From DASSUW01 sp963789005 (GTDB lineage: Bacteria > Actinomycetota > Thermoleophilia > Solirubrobacterales > Solirubrobacteraceae): 64,000 nucleotides of DNA. Below the pieces are notes generated by a model. The model searched no databases, had not been told where the DNA came from, and saw only the letters and a program-made list of their open reading frames with translations. Made by a program: the position numbers and the translations under genes. This document shows positions 9,780-17,035 of the stretch, piece by piece. Numbering within the stretch: the stretch's first letter is position 1; the number at the start of each line of letters is the position of its first letter. The stretch lies in assembly GCA_963789005.1 (NCBI GenBank), contig CAWBIZ010000005.1, forward strand, positions 1 through 64,000, read 5' to 3'.

Positions 9780-9883
9780 GACCTCAGCTTCGGCGCCGCG
9801 CGTCGGGAATCGGTGTGTGTCACCTGTGAGACAACTGAGACCCGGGCCCGCAACTTCGACCGCGGGGTCCTGCTGGAACCCGT

Positions 9884-10510
9884 ATGCGAAAGAGACTCAG
9901 CGGGAAGTTCGCCAACGTGGTTTCGATGCTCGCGCTGTTCGTCGCCCTCAGCGGCACGAGCTACGCGGCCTACAACAGCGTCGGCAAGGGAGACATCCGC
10001 GCCAACGCGGTCGGCAAGAGCGAGGTGCGCACGAACGCCATCGGCGCGTACGAGGTGAAGACCGGAGCGATCCGGCGCAGCGAGATCGCCACCGGCGCCG
10101 TGGGCGCCTCCGAGGTGCGCGAGGGCTCGGTCGACAAGACCGAGATCACCGACGGCGGCCTCGAGGCCGTCGACCTGTCCGCCGCGGCGCGCACCGAGCT
10201 GACGCAGGCCAACGGCGTCGCCTTCAAGGTGGCCGTGAAGGCCGACGGCGCCAAGGTGGCCGGCGATGGCACCCCGAGCCGGACCGCTCTGGGTGTCTAT
10301 TCGGTCGAGCTCGGCCGCGACGTCGGCGCCTGCCAGTACTCGGCCACGCTCGCCGGCAGCAAGACCGGGACGACGATCGATCCGGCTGTCCCAGGCGTGA
10401 TCACCGCCGAGCCCGCGGCCGAGGCCACCAAGGTCACGGTCAAGACGTACGACAACGCGGCGGCGCCGGCAGCGGCCGACCGGCCGTTCCACCTGCTCGT
10501 CGCCTGCTGA
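9884..10510 (+). CDS. Secreted decapeptide-repeat protein
   Basis: A 208-residue protein with a signal or anchor segment (SMLALFVALSGTSYAA, about residues 14-29) followed by six to seven imperfect ten-residue repeats of the pattern xGxxEIxxxA (for example VGKSEVRTNA, IGAYEVKTGA, VGASEVREGS). A beta-rich C-terminal half carries two cysteines, at DVGACQYS and the final VAC. Such repeats probably stack as a beta solenoid. Proteins of this design are frequent in Thermoleophilia, which supports the taxonomic placement. No function is known. A strong hairpin follows the stop. Confidence 0.8.
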   Translation: MRKRLSGKFANVVSMLALFVALSGTSYAAYNSVGKGDIRANAVGKSEVRTNAIGAYEVKTGAIRRSEIATGAVGASEVREGSVDKTEITDGGLEAVDLSAAARTELTQANGVAFKVAVKADGAKVAGDGTPSRTALGVYSVELGRDVGACQYSATLAGSKTGTTIDPAVPGVITAEPAAEATKVTVKTYDNAAAPAAADRPFHLLVAC

Positions 10511-10522
10511 TCCTCCCGGCGG

Positions 10523-10550
10523 CCCCCGCGCGCCTTCCGGCGCGCGGGGG
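10523..10550 (+). terminator. Rho-independent-type hairpin after the repeat protein
   Basis: Perfect 12-bp stem (CCCCCGCGCGCC / GGCGCGCGGGGG) with a TTCC loop, starting 13 bases after the stop codon at 10510. The T tail is only TT, which is usual in very GC-rich actinobacteria. It also separates this gene from the cyclase gene starting at 10566. Confidence 0.75.
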
Positions 10551-10565
10551 TTAAGCTCGCCCCGG

Positions 10566-11843
10566 ATGCCCGACGGCGCCCGGATCGAGCACCTCGAGCG
10601 CGACCTCGCGGAGGCGCTCGAGCAGCAGATGGCGGCGCGGGCCGTTCTCGAGATCATCGGTCGCCCGTCGGCCGAGGTCGAACCGGTCTTCGAGACCGTG
10701 CTCGAGCAGGCGGTCCGGCTCTGCCGCGCCGACGCCGGCCTGATCTACATGCTCGAAGGCGAGCGCTACCGGGTCGCGTTCGCGATCGGCGGCTCGGAGG
10801 CGTATCGCGACCACGTCGCCGGAATCCCGCTGGAGCGCGGGCCCGGCACGCTCGTCGGCCGCGTCGGGCTCGGGCGCGAGACCGTGCAGATCCTCGACGC
10901 GCTGGCCGACCCGGCCTACGAGATGCACCGGGCGCGCGAGCTCGGCGGGTTCCGAACGATGTGCGGCGTGCCGATGCTGGTCGGCGACAAGGTGGTCGGC
11001 GTGATCGTTCTCTGGCGCGAGACCGTCGACGCCTTCGACGCGCGGACGGTCGCGCTCGTGACGACGTTCGCGGCTCAAGGCGCGATCGCGATCCAGAACG
11101 CGCAGCTGCTTCAGGCGATCGAGGCGCAGGCCGCCCAGCTGGCGGAGTTCAACCGCGGCCTCGAGCAGCGGGTCGCCGAGCAGGTCGACGAGCTCGACCG
11201 TGTGGGGCGGCTGCGCCGCTTCCTCCCGCCCCAGATCGCGAACCTGCTCGTCTCGTCGGGCGATGAGTCGTTCCTCGAGAGCCACCGGCGCGAGATCACC
11301 GTGCTCGTCTTCGACCTCCGCGGCTTCAGCGCGTTCGCCGAGGCGGTCGAGCCGGAGGAGGTCGCGGCGGTGCTGCGCGACTACCACCGGGCCGTGGGCG
11401 AGGAGATCCATCGCTACGAGGCGACCCTCGACCGCTTCAGCGGCGGTCGCGTGATGGCGTACCTCAACGACCCGCTGCCTTGTGCCGACGCGCCCGAGCG
11501 CGCCGTGCGCATGGCGGTGGCCGTTCGCAACCGCGTGTGGGAGCTGGCCGAGGGCTGGAGCCGCTCCGGCTACGACCTGCACCTCGCGATCGGGATCGCC
11601 CAGGGCCACGCCACGCTCGGGCCGGTCGGGTTCGAGGGCCGCTGGGAGTACGGCGCGATCGGGAGCGTGACGCTGCTCGCCGAGCGGCTGTCCGAGGCGG
11701 CCGAGCCCGGCCAGGTGCTCGTCAGCCGCCGGGTCCACTCAGCGGCGGAGGCGATCGCGATCGCCCAGCCGCTCGGCGAGCTCGCGCTCCCGGGCTTCGC
11801 CCGGCCGACCGACGCCTACGACGTCATCGGCCTCGAAACCTAG
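10566..11843 (+). CDS. GAF-domain protein with degenerate class III nucleotide cyclase domain
   Basis: A 425-residue soluble sensor-like protein. A short N-terminal helix leads to a GAF domain (about 25-185), a coiled-coil linker (AAQLAEFNRGLEQRVAEQVDELD) and a class III adenylyl/guanylyl cyclase domain (about 235-420). The first metal Asp is present (VFDLRGFSAF). The second, normally Asp in an F-x-G-D-G motif, is replaced: the protein reads FSGGR (codon 11445-11447 is Gly). The catalytic Asn of the usual V-T-N-L-A-x-R-L motif is Leu (SVTLLAERL). By family knowledge these losses should abolish cyclase activity, so it may act as a nucleotide- or signal-binding regulator. Confidence 0.85.
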   Translation: MPDGARIEHLERDLAEALEQQMAARAVLEIIGRPSAEVEPVFETVLEQAVRLCRADAGLIYMLEGERYRVAFAIGGSEAYRDHVAGIPLERGPGTLVGRVGLGRETVQILDALADPAYEMHRARELGGFRTMCGVPMLVGDKVVGVIVLWRETVDAFDARTVALVTTFAAQGAIAIQNAQLLQAIEAQAAQLAEFNRGLEQRVAEQVDELDRVGRLRRFLPPQIANLLVSSGDESFLESHRREITVLVFDLRGFSAFAEAVEPEEVAAVLRDYHRAVGEEIHRYEATLDRFSGGRVMAYLNDPLPCADAPERAVRMAVAVRNRVWELAEGWSRSGYDLHLAIGIAQGHATLGPVGFEGRWEYGAIGSVTLLAERLSEAAEPGQVLVSRRVHSAAEAIAIAQPLGELALPGFARPTDAYDVIGLET

Positions 11844-12466
11844 CCACCGCCGCCGCACCCACCGCCGCCGCACCCGCCGCCGCCGCCACCGCCGTCTCCG
11901 CCGCCGCCGCCGAAGTCTCCACCGCCGCCGCCTGCGCAGCCGTTCCCGAAGCCGGCGTGCCAGCCCGCGCTGCCGCCGTACCCGGGCTGGAGGGTGTCCT
12001 GACTCGCGCGGATGCGCTCGATGTCGTCGGCCTGCCAGACGAAGCCGTCCTCGAGGTCGAGCTCCCGGTCGACCGCGAACAGGAGCGGCACGCCGGCCAC
12101 GGTCAGCGCCTGGGACTCGACGATCGCCAGCGTGTTGGCGAGGCTCGAGCTCATCGGCGTGTCCATGCCCGACTCCGGCGTGTGGTGCAGGTAGCCGCCG
12201 AACGCCCGCTCGCAGAAGTGGTGGTACTCGCGCGTCATCAGGATCATCTCGTGCCAGGCGACGTCGACGGCTCGCGAGGGCATGCCGAGCATCTCGCCGC
12301 GGGCGGCCAGGCACGCGACGTACCACTCGCGCAGGCCTTCGAGCGCGACGTTCGCGCGATGGGCGTCCCCGAGCTTCTCCAAGAGCTTCGTGCGCAGCGT
12401 GGCCGGGAACGCGTACTGCTCGATGAACGCCCGGCGCCGCCGGGTCTGGAAGGGAAGCGTGAACAT
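11840..12466 (-). CDS. Glycine-rich domain-containing protein with Gly/Cys tail
   Basis: A 208-residue protein. The first 165 residues have the conserved pattern of the glycine-rich-domain (GRDP-like) family: RAVDVAWHEMILMTREYHHF and AFGGYLHHTPES, with several conserved His, Trp and Cys residues. The last 40 residues are almost pure glycine with cysteines (C followed by GGGG repeats) and some Asp. Function is unknown. The tail is encoded by a near-perfect GCC/CCG-type repeat and its stop overlaps the stop of the convergent cyclase gene by four bases. Confidence 0.75.
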   Translation of the reverse strand: MFTLPFQTRRRRAFIEQYAFPATLRTKLLEKLGDAHRANVALEGLREWYVACLAARGEMLGMPSRAVDVAWHEMILMTREYHHFCERAFGGYLHHTPESGMDTPMSSSLANTLAIVESQALTVAGVPLLFAVDRELDLEDGFVWQADDIERIRASQDTLQPGYGGSAGWHAGFGNGCAGGGGGDFGGGGGDGGGGGGGCGGGGCGGGG

Positions 12467-12532
12467 GGGAGCAATGCTCGGGGGCGGCGCGCCGCCCGGG
12501 TAGCCACCCTGGGTGGCGGCCTTGCCACCCGC

Positions 12533-13192
12533 TCAGTCGCGCGCGGTGACGATGCCCTGGAGCAGCGCGACGGCGGCGAGCCGCGCCCGCTTCTGGTTCT
12601 GCGGCAGGTCCTCGAGCCCGAAGCGCTCGAACATGACGCGCAGATGGGCCTTCACGGCGTCGACGCTGAGGAAGACCTCCTCGGCGATCTCGCGGTTCGT
12701 GGACGGGGTCGCGAACGCCGAGTCGCGCACCGGGCGGCAGAGCGAGACGAGGATCCGCCGCTGCGTCGGCGTGAGCACGACCGCGGCCGGGCTCTCCGGG
12801 ACGACGACCGTCGAGCTGTCGGACGACGCCGCGACGGCACGGTAGACGACCGGCGTCTCGCCGAACACGAGCCGGTCGCCGTCGCGCAGCGTGCGACGGC
12901 CCACCACGCGCTCGCCGTTGACGAACGAGCCGTTGCGCGACAGGCCGTCGTCGATCAGCACCCAGCGGCCCCCTGCGGTCTCGAGCTGGGCGTGCAGGCG
13001 CGAGACCTCGCGGTCCCAGCCGAGGGCGACGTCGCAGTCCGCGCCGCGGCCGACCGTCAGCGTGCCGGGCGCGAGCTCGCGGATGACCTGGCGATCAGCC
13101 CCGTCGTGGAAGAGCAGGAACGGCGCGCCGCGCCGCTCGGCCTCGAGCCGTGCCTGGAGCTCGGCGGGAGTCGAGCGGTGGGGAGCGGTCAT
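12533..13192 (-). CDS. FHA domain protein with C-terminal helix-turn-helix
   Basis: A 219-residue protein. The FHA domain (about 40-115) has the phosphothreonine-recognition features VGRGADCDVAL, SRLHAQL and SRNGSFVNGE. A winged helix-turn-helix-like domain follows (about 140-215: TPTQRRILVSLCRP, NREIAEEVFLSVDAVKAHLR). Its ATG overlaps the kinase stop (13189-13192), so kinase and FHA protein are co-produced. The obvious model is that the kinase phosphorylates itself or a partner, the FHA domain docks, and the HTH changes transcription; this is inference from domain order. Confidence 0.85.
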   Translation of the reverse strand: MTAPHRSTPAELQARLEAERRGAPFLLFHDGADRQVIRELAPGTLTVGRGADCDVALGWDREVSRLHAQLETAGGRWVLIDDGLSRNGSFVNGERVVGRRTLRDGDRLVFGETPVVYRAVAASSDSSTVVVPESPAAVVLTPTQRRILVSLCRPVRDSAFATPSTNREIAEEVFLSVDAVKAHLRVMFERFGLEDLPQNQKRARLAAVALLQGIVTARD

Positions 13193-14427
13193 GCGGCCGC
13201 CGGCTCCAGCTCGTCGAGCGCGCGGGCGAGCGCGCCGAGCTGTGGCTCGTGACCCGCACGGGCACGGCCGCAGGCGGCGTCGAGCTCGGCGAGGGCGTGC
13301 TCGAGCCGCACGGAGAGCGCCTCGAGCCGCGCGTGCGCACGCCGCTGGGCGGCGAGGCGCTGCGCGAGCGCGTCGACCTGCTCGGCCTTGCCGGCGCCGT
13401 GGCCGGCGCGGATCTGGGCGATGCGCCGCCCGATCAGCTCGGGCGGGTCGGCGGCGATCGCGTCGTGCAGCGCCTGCGCGCGCTCGGCCGCGCGCGTGAG
13501 GCGGTCGAGCAGCTCGTCCGCGCCGGGCAGGACGTCGCGCGCCTGCGCTCCGAGACGGCGTGCCGCGGCCACCACCGCGGTGGCCCCGGGCGCGCCGGCC
13601 TCGCCCGCATTCGCGGCCGCGAGCAGCGCGGCGGCGAACGCGGCCGCGCTCTCGTGGCGGTCGCGCGGCAGCTTGGCCATCGCCATGGCGATGACAGCGT
13701 CGAAGGCCTCGGGCGCGCCGGCGTCCGACGCGCGCGGCGGCGGCTCGGAGACGTGCGCCCACAGCTTGCTCTCGGGCGCCTCAAGCCCGAACGGGACGCG
13801 CCCGGTGAGGGCCAGGTACAGCACGCACCCGAGCGCGTAGACGTCGGTCCACGGGCCGGTCGCGCCGCCCCGGATGCGCTCCGGCGCGAGGTAGTCGAGC
13901 GTGCCGAGCACCTCGGCGCTTCGTGTCGCCCCCGTGGGCGCGCCGAGGTCCTCGACGAGCCCGAAGTCGGTCAGGTAGCAGTGGTCGGCGGCGGTCACGA
14001 GCACGTTCGCGGGCTTCACGTCGCGATGCACGAGGCCGCGGCCGTGCGCCGCGTCGAGCGCGGAGGCGACCTGGGCGAGCAGCGCCGCCGCGCGCCGCGG
14101 CGCCAGCGCGCCGTCGCGCGCCACGAGCGTGCCGAGGTCGTCGCCGTCGACGAACCGCATCGCGAGGTACAGCGCGCCGTCCTCCTCGCCGGCGCGGAAG
14201 ATCGGCACCACGTTCGGGTGCTCGAGCGAGGCCGCGATCCGCGACTCGGCGATGAAGCGCCGCCGGAAGCCCGCGTTCTCCGCCAGCTCGGGCGCGATCA
14301 GCTTGAGCGCGACGGTCCGCTCGAGCGACAGGTCGACCGCCGCGTAGACGACGCCCATGCCACCGCGGCCGAGGACGCGCTCGATGCGGTGGCCGGCGAG
14401 CTCGGCGCCGAGGCGGGGGTCGGACAC
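13189..14427 (-). CDS. Serine/threonine protein kinase (PknB-like, soluble)
   Basis: Hanks-type kinase of about 412 residues. Motifs: glycine loop LGRGGMGVVYAA, ATP-binding Lys in VALKLI, catalytic HRDVKPANV, DFGLVED, and APERIRG in place of the usual APE segment. After the kinase domain (to about residue 270) comes a helical, Ala/Arg-rich C-terminal region that may be coiled coil; no transmembrane helix or PASTA repeat is present, so it should be cytoplasmic. A GTG at 14427 gives the normal spacing to the first conserved motif; an earlier GTG at 14484 is possible. It forms an overlapping pair with the FHA-HTH gene. Confidence 0.88.
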   Translation of the reverse strand: MSDPRLGAELAGHRIERVLGRGGMGVVYAAVDLSLERTVALKLIAPELAENAGFRRRFIAESRIAASLEHPNVVPIFRAGEEDGALYLAMRFVDGDDLGTLVARDGALAPRRAAALLAQVASALDAAHGRGLVHRDVKPANVLVTAADHCYLTDFGLVEDLGAPTGATRSAEVLGTLDYLAPERIRGGATGPWTDVYALGCVLYLALTGRVPFGLEAPESKLWAHVSEPPPRASDAGAPEAFDAVIAMAMAKLPRDRHESAAAFAAALLAAANAGEAGAPGATAVVAAARRLGAQARDVLPGADELLDRLTRAAERAQALHDAIAADPPELIGRRIAQIRAGHGAGKAEQVDALAQRLAAQRRAHARLEALSVRLEHALAELDAACGRARAGHEPQLGALARALDELEPAAA

Positions 14428-14484
14428 GTCTGAGTTGTAACCGCGCGGCCGCGGGCGGACAACCGATGGTGTGAAACCCGCCAC

Positions 14485-15138
14485 CTACGGGTCGACGCGG
14501 AAGGCGAGCGAGCTCGGCTCGCCGCGGTCGAGCGCGGCGACGTGCTCGGCGTAGCTCGTGCGGTCGTGGAGGGGCTCGCCGCGACCCAGCGCCTCGAGGA
14601 TCGCCCGCTCGGCGCGGGCGATCGCCTCGCCCTGCTCGAGTGCGGCCTCGAGCCGCTCGGCGGGCGCGATCACGATCCCGTCGTCGTCGGCGAACACCAC
14701 GTCTCCAGGCTGCACGTCCACGCCGCCGCACCGGACCGGCCGGCGCAGCGGCGCGCGCGAGACGGTCGAGCCGGACATCGGGATCGTCCCGCGCGCGAAC
14801 ACTGGGAGCCCGAGCCGGCGGAGCCCGTGCACGTCGCGGCAGAAGCCGTCGATCACGATCCCGGCGACGCCGCGGCGGCGCGCCTCGGTGGCGAACAGCT
14901 CGCCGGCGACCGCGAGCCGCCGGCCGCCGGTGACGATCACCAGCACTTCGCCGGCCTCGGCCTCGGCGAGCGCGCTGAAGACCGGCAGGTGGTCGTCCGC
15001 GGCAACGACGGTGAGCGCCGGCCCGGCGATGCGAACGTCGGGCACCATCGCGCGGATCGCCGGGTCGACGACCGGTAGGCCCTTGTCGGCGTCGCACAGC
15101 GCCGACACCTCGATCTCCAGCAGCCGCTCGACCAGCAC
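14485..15138 (-). CDS. RraA-like / 4-hydroxy-4-methyl-2-oxoglutarate aldolase family protein
   Basis: 217-residue member of the RraA family. The conserved region GELFATEARRRGVAGIVIDG followed by FCRDVHGLR is the family signature; in the aldolase members the Arg-Asp pair holds pyruvate and the divalent metal. Members act either as regulators of RNase E or as aldolases/oxaloacetate decarboxylases, and sequence alone does not decide. RNase E control is less likely in this lineage, so a class II aldolase role is favoured. The start is a GTG at 15138. It sits just upstream of the kinase gene with no overlap. Confidence 0.82.
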   Translation of the reverse strand: MLVERLLEIEVSALCDADKGLPVVDPAIRAMVPDVRIAGPALTVVAADDHLPVFSALAEAEAGEVLVIVTGGRRLAVAGELFATEARRRGVAGIVIDGFCRDVHGLRRLGLPVFARGTIPMSGSTVSRAPLRRPVRCGGVDVQPGDVVFADDDGIVIAPAERLEAALEQGEAIARAERAILEALGRGEPLHDRTSYAEHVAALDRGEPSSLAFRVDP

Positions 15139-15157
15139 GGCTAGGAGACTACGGGCG

Positions 15158-15730
15158 CTACGTGGCGGGCGCGGGCACCCGGAGCGCGGCGATCATCGTC
15201 TGCAGCCGCTCGCGCAGCGTTCCGCCGTCGATCCGCAGCAGACTTGCGATCTCGCGCAGCGAGAGCGTCGCGAGCCGCATCCGCAGGATGTCCTGGTCCT
15301 CGGCCGGCAGGCGCCGCTCGAGCGCCGCCGCAGCCTCGGGATCGAGCTCCGGGAACGTCGGCGCGCCGCGGGCGGCCGAGCGGATCGCCGCGGCCAGGGT
15401 GCGGGCGTCGCCACGCGAATCGACGAGCGCGTCGGCGCCGGCCAGCATCGCGGACGCGACCGCGCCGGCGTCGAACCCGTCGGCGTAGAGGACGACCTGC
15501 GGGCTCGGAACGTGGCTCTTGATCAGGCGGGAGAGCTCGATGCCGTCGGCACGACCGGGGGCGTCCTCGACGACGACGACGTCGGGTGTCGTGGCGTACA
15601 GCATGTGCGCCACCTCGTTCAGCTCGCCGGAGGCGCCGGCGACGACGTTGATGTCGTCGGCCGGGGAGAGCAGCGCCTCGATGCCGGCTCGCATCGCGGG
15701 GTGACCGTCGATGACTGCTACTCGAATCAT
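15158..15730 (-). CDS. Response-regulator-like protein with degenerate receiver and HTH
   Basis: 190 residues in the layout of NarL-type regulators: receiver-like fold (1-120) and a helix-turn-helix at the C-terminus (DQDILRMRLATLSLREIASL). The receiver has lost key residues. The acidic pair reads VIDGHPAMR (one Asp kept), the phosphorylation site region reads VVVVEDAPG with Glu rather than Asp at the likely site, the Thr/Ser position is Ala or Tyr (VVLYADGFD), and the conserved Lys is missing (GADALVDSRGD). It therefore probably does not work by phosphorylation. No histidine kinase is adjacent. A dyad lies just upstream of the start. Confidence 0.78.
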   Translation of the reverse strand: MIRVAVIDGHPAMRAGIEALLSPADDINVVAGASGELNEVAHMLYATTPDVVVVEDAPGRADGIELSRLIKSHVPSPQVVLYADGFDAGAVASAMLAGADALVDSRGDARTLAAAIRSAARGAPTFPELDPEAAAALERRLPAEDQDILRMRLATLSLREIASLLRIDGGTLRERLQTMIAALRVPAPAT

Positions 15731-15740
15731 GTCCCGCAGT

Positions 15741-15759
15741 TCACAGGACCAGCCTGTGA
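15741..15759. promoter_or_regulatory. Inverted repeat upstream of the degenerate response regulator
   Basis: Perfect 7-bp arms TCACAGG / CCTGTGA separated by five bases, ending 11 bases before the start codon at 15730. The position fits an operator over the ribosome-binding or promoter region. A related half-site (CCTGTGAGA) occurs at about 9823-9831 upstream of the decapeptide-repeat gene; this may be chance. Confidence 0.35.
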
Positions 15760-15795
15760 GAAACCTAAGCGCAGGCCGGGAGATTCCTCAGAGCC

Positions 15796-16998
15796 TCACT
15801 CGAACAGCGGGCGCAGGTGGTCGTTCAGGAACACGCCCTCGGGGTCGAGCTCGCGGCGGGCCGCGACGAAGTCGCTCGCACGCGGGTACAGCGCGTGCAG
15901 CCGCTCGGGCGTGAGGAAGTGCAGCTTGCCCCAGTGCACGCGGGCGTCGAACCCGGCGAGCAGCTCGTCGACGGCGCGCAGGTAGCCCCAGTAGTCGGTG
16001 CCCGGCCGGCCGGACACCGAGATCACGGTCGTGGCCGTCTCGAAGCTGGGGGAGAGGAACGCGTCGTCGGGCCCGACCGTGCGGACCTCCATCGGGTAGA
16101 CCGAGTCCGGCAGGCTGTCGAGCATCAGCTCGCGCGTCGCCTTGAGCGCCTCCGGCCCGCGCTCGAGCGGCACGAAGTACTCGAGCTCGTGGAAGTTGGG
16201 GTCGTAGACCATCGGGTAGATCCGATAGCTGCGGTCGATGCGCCGCCCGGGCGTGTCGTCGTCGGGCTCGTCGGGCGTCGCCTCGTCGTAGATCTTCACG
16301 TAGCAGCGGTCCACCAGCGTCTCGCCGTGGGCGTCGAGGTTGTAGAGCGCGCCGGACTCCTCGGTCGGCAGCCAGAAGAAGCCGAAGTGGCGGTGCTCCT
16401 GCACGAGCTCGTCCCAGCGCTCGAGCACCTCCTCCCACGGCCAGACGACCACCTGCTGCTTGAGCCGGTAGGCCTCGGTCACGGCGAGCTCGATCTCGGT
16501 GACGACGCCGAGCATGCCGACCGAGACCTGGGCGGCGCGCAGCAGGTCGGGCTCGTCCTCGCCGATCTCGCGGATCTCGCCGCTGCCGGTCACGAGCCGC
16601 ACGCGGCGGACGAAGCCCGACAGGCTCGGGTTGCCGATCCCCGAGCCGTGTGTCGCCGTCGCCACCGCCCCCGCGATCTGCTGGGTGTCGATGTCGCCCT
16701 GGTTGCGCAGCGCCAGCCCGGCTTCCCACAGCGGCTCGTAGAAGTCGTGGATCAGCGTGGCGGGCAGCGCCGTGACCCGTTGCCGGTCGGCGTCGGTGGA
16801 GATGACGCCGCGCATGGCGGCGAGGTCGAGCAGGGTGCCGGAGGTCTCCACGACCGGCGTGAACGAGTGCCCGGCCCCGGCGACCCGAACGCCCCCAGTC
16901 GCCTCGCGGATCGCTCGCACCACCTCGTCCTCGTCACGAGCACGCACGACCGCGGCGGGCGAGAACGACTGGTTCCCGACCCAGTTGGTCCAGGTCAT
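15796..16998 (-). CDS. FAD-linked sugar-lactone oxidase (D-arabinono-/L-gulono-1,4-lactone oxidase family)
   Basis: 400-residue flavoprotein of the vanillyl-alcohol-oxidase superfamily. The FAD domain has VAGAGHSFTPV, where the His is the usual covalent FAD attachment site, and ATATHGSGIGNPSLSGFV. The C-terminal ALO domain ends with the typical HWGKLHFL and DPEGVFLNDHL motifs. The family oxidises aldono-lactones or sugar alcohols (alditols) using oxygen or another acceptor. Standalone, but the nearby GH92, epimerase and SMP-30 genes suggest an environment of sugar catabolism. Confidence 0.88.
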   Translation of the reverse strand: MTWTNWVGNQSFSPAAVVRARDEDEVVRAIREATGGVRVAGAGHSFTPVVETSGTLLDLAAMRGVISTDADRQRVTALPATLIHDFYEPLWEAGLALRNQGDIDTQQIAGAVATATHGSGIGNPSLSGFVRRVRLVTGSGEIREIGEDEPDLLRAAQVSVGMLGVVTEIELAVTEAYRLKQQVVVWPWEEVLERWDELVQEHRHFGFFWLPTEESGALYNLDAHGETLVDRCYVKIYDEATPDEPDDDTPGRRIDRSYRIYPMVYDPNFHELEYFVPLERGPEALKATRELMLDSLPDSVYPMEVRTVGPDDAFLSPSFETATTVISVSGRPGTDYWGYLRAVDELLAGFDARVHWGKLHFLTPERLHALYPRASDFVAARRELDPEGVFLNDHLRPLFE

Positions 16999-17035
16999 CC
17001 GTGGGTTCTACCGGATCGCCGGCTGTGAGCGCCGG

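Noticed and set aside
12503..12517. GCCACC-CTG-GGTGGC hairpin between the FHA gene and the Gly-rich gene as a terminator
   Set aside because: Stem of only six pairs, no T tail; too weak to call in such GC-rich DNA.
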